DNA of 7,612 nucleotides from Spirochaeta sp. (GTDB taxonomy: Bacteria; Spirochaetota; Spirochaetia; Sphaerochaetales; Sphaerochaetaceae): positions 1 through 7,612 of the forward strand of contig JAIMZO010000068.1 in the NCBI GenBank assembly GCA_020054965.1, in the 5' to 3' direction. The notes under the pieces were generated by a model that saw only the letters and a program-made list of their open reading frames with translations, was not told the DNA's origin and searched no databases. Of this stretch, positions 7,276 to 7,612 are shown one piece after another; the first letter of the stretch is position 1; the number at the start of each line of letters is the position of its first letter. A program made the translations under genes and the position numbers.

Positions 7276-7598
7276 TACCAGAGCCCCCCTTCCTTGTTGT
7301 TCATTTTTGCAAGACGGTTGAATGTGAGAATCAGGATGACGTTGATCACTGAGTTGATCAGGTCAATGGCTGTGGAGTAGGAGAAGTCACTGTTGATCAA
7401 GCCCATCTTATATACGTAGGTGGACATGATCTCAGCCGTTTCAATATTCAGTGGGTTCTGCATGAGAAAGGCCTTTTCAAATCCCAGGCTCATGACAAAG
7501 CCCATGTTCATGATGAACATGATGACAATGGTACTCTTGATGGAGGGAAGATCGACATACCAGACTTTCTGGAACTTGTTCACGCCATCGACCTTGGC
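7275..7598 (-). CDS. lplB: LplB-type sugar ABC transporter permease, C-terminal part; 5' end missing
   Basis: The last 107 residues of the other permease subunit are present. They begin inside the EAA loop (AKVDGVNKFQKVWYVDLP), followed by a transmembrane segment (IKSTIVIMFIMNMGFVMSLG), the conserved stretch AFLMQNPLNIETAEIMSTYV, another membrane helix (AIDLINSVINVILILTF), and the LplB ending NRLAKMNNKEGGLW. About two thirds of a usual LplB of around 300 residues lies beyond the right end. The frame stays open to 7612, but the bases from 7599 match a sequencing adapter and should not be translated: they replace the expected EAA with FRS. A GTG at 7583 can look like a start but is internal to the family alignment. 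It pairs with LplC, with a one-base overlap of stop and start. Confidence 0.92.
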   Translation of the reverse strand, partial: AKVDGVNKFQKVWYVDLPSIKSTIVIMFIMNMGFVMSLGFEKAFLMQNPLNIETAEIMSTYVYKMGLINSDFSYSTAIDLINSVINVILILTFNRLAKMNNKEGGLW

Positions 7599-7612
7599 AG
7601 ATCGGAAGAGCA
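7599..7612 (+). other. Residual Illumina TruSeq adapter at the sequence end (probable artefact)
   Basis: The final 14 bases are AGATCGGAAGAGCA, identical to the first 14 bases of the standard Illumina TruSeq read-1 adapter. They lie flush with the end, and the LplB protein departs from its family consensus exactly at 7598/7599. Non-genomic origin is the best explanation. Confidence 0.9.

Noticed and set aside
1..7612. tRNA, rRNA, CRISPR, insertion sequence or phage features
   Set aside because: No cloverleaf, direct-repeat array, transposase or terminal inverted repeats were found on reading both strands.

Overview
The window reads as one block of co-directional genes, all on the minus strand, so the biological 5' end is at the right (base 7612) and the 3' end at the left (base 1). 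Base composition is near 50% GC, genes are tightly packed, and ribosome sites are strong GGAGG types. The binding protein has a non-lipidated signal peptide ending LFA-QG, which suggests a two-membrane anaerobe. The mix of an LplB/LplC-type sugar importer, a sulfatase and a membrane-bound AraC-family regulator fits a Sphaerochaeta-like spirochaete. That taxonomic guess comes from style and gene content only, with moderate to low confidence.

Layout in transcription order: (1) the 3' third of an LplB-type sugar ABC permease, cut off at the right end; (2) an LplC-type permease whose ATG overlaps the LplB stop by one base; (3) a 566-residue periplasmic sugar-binding protein (LplA type), preceded by a small hairpin and a very strong ribosome site; (4) a perfect 9-bp hairpin after the binding protein; (5) a 488-residue cysteine-type sulfatase without a signal peptide; (6) a transmembrane sensor/AraC-type regulator split by a single in-frame TGA into a 456-residue membrane half and a 285-residue DNA-binding half; (7) a possible weak terminator, then the N-terminal 259 residues of an AAA15/COG1106-type ATPase that runs off the left end.

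Genes 1 to 6 look like one catabolic locus. The binding protein captures a sulfated oligosaccharide, LplB/LplC import it, the sulfatase removes sulfate (apparently inside the cell), and the regulator would sense the sugar or a related signal across the membrane. No transporter ATPase, glycoside hydrolase or sulfatase-maturing enzyme is in the window; importers of this subfamily usually borrow a shared MsmX-type ATPase. The AAA15 ATPase is not obviously part of sugar use and may mark the edge of another module.

Two cautions matter to a reader. The last 14 bases (7599-7612) are identical to the start of the Illumina TruSeq adapter, and the permease loses its conserved EAA motif exactly at that junction, so these bases are probably not genomic. 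The TGA that splits the regulator may be a true nonsense mutation or a sequence error. I see no convincing new biological system; the most distinctive biology is the coupling of a sugar importer to a cytoplasmic-looking sulfatase.
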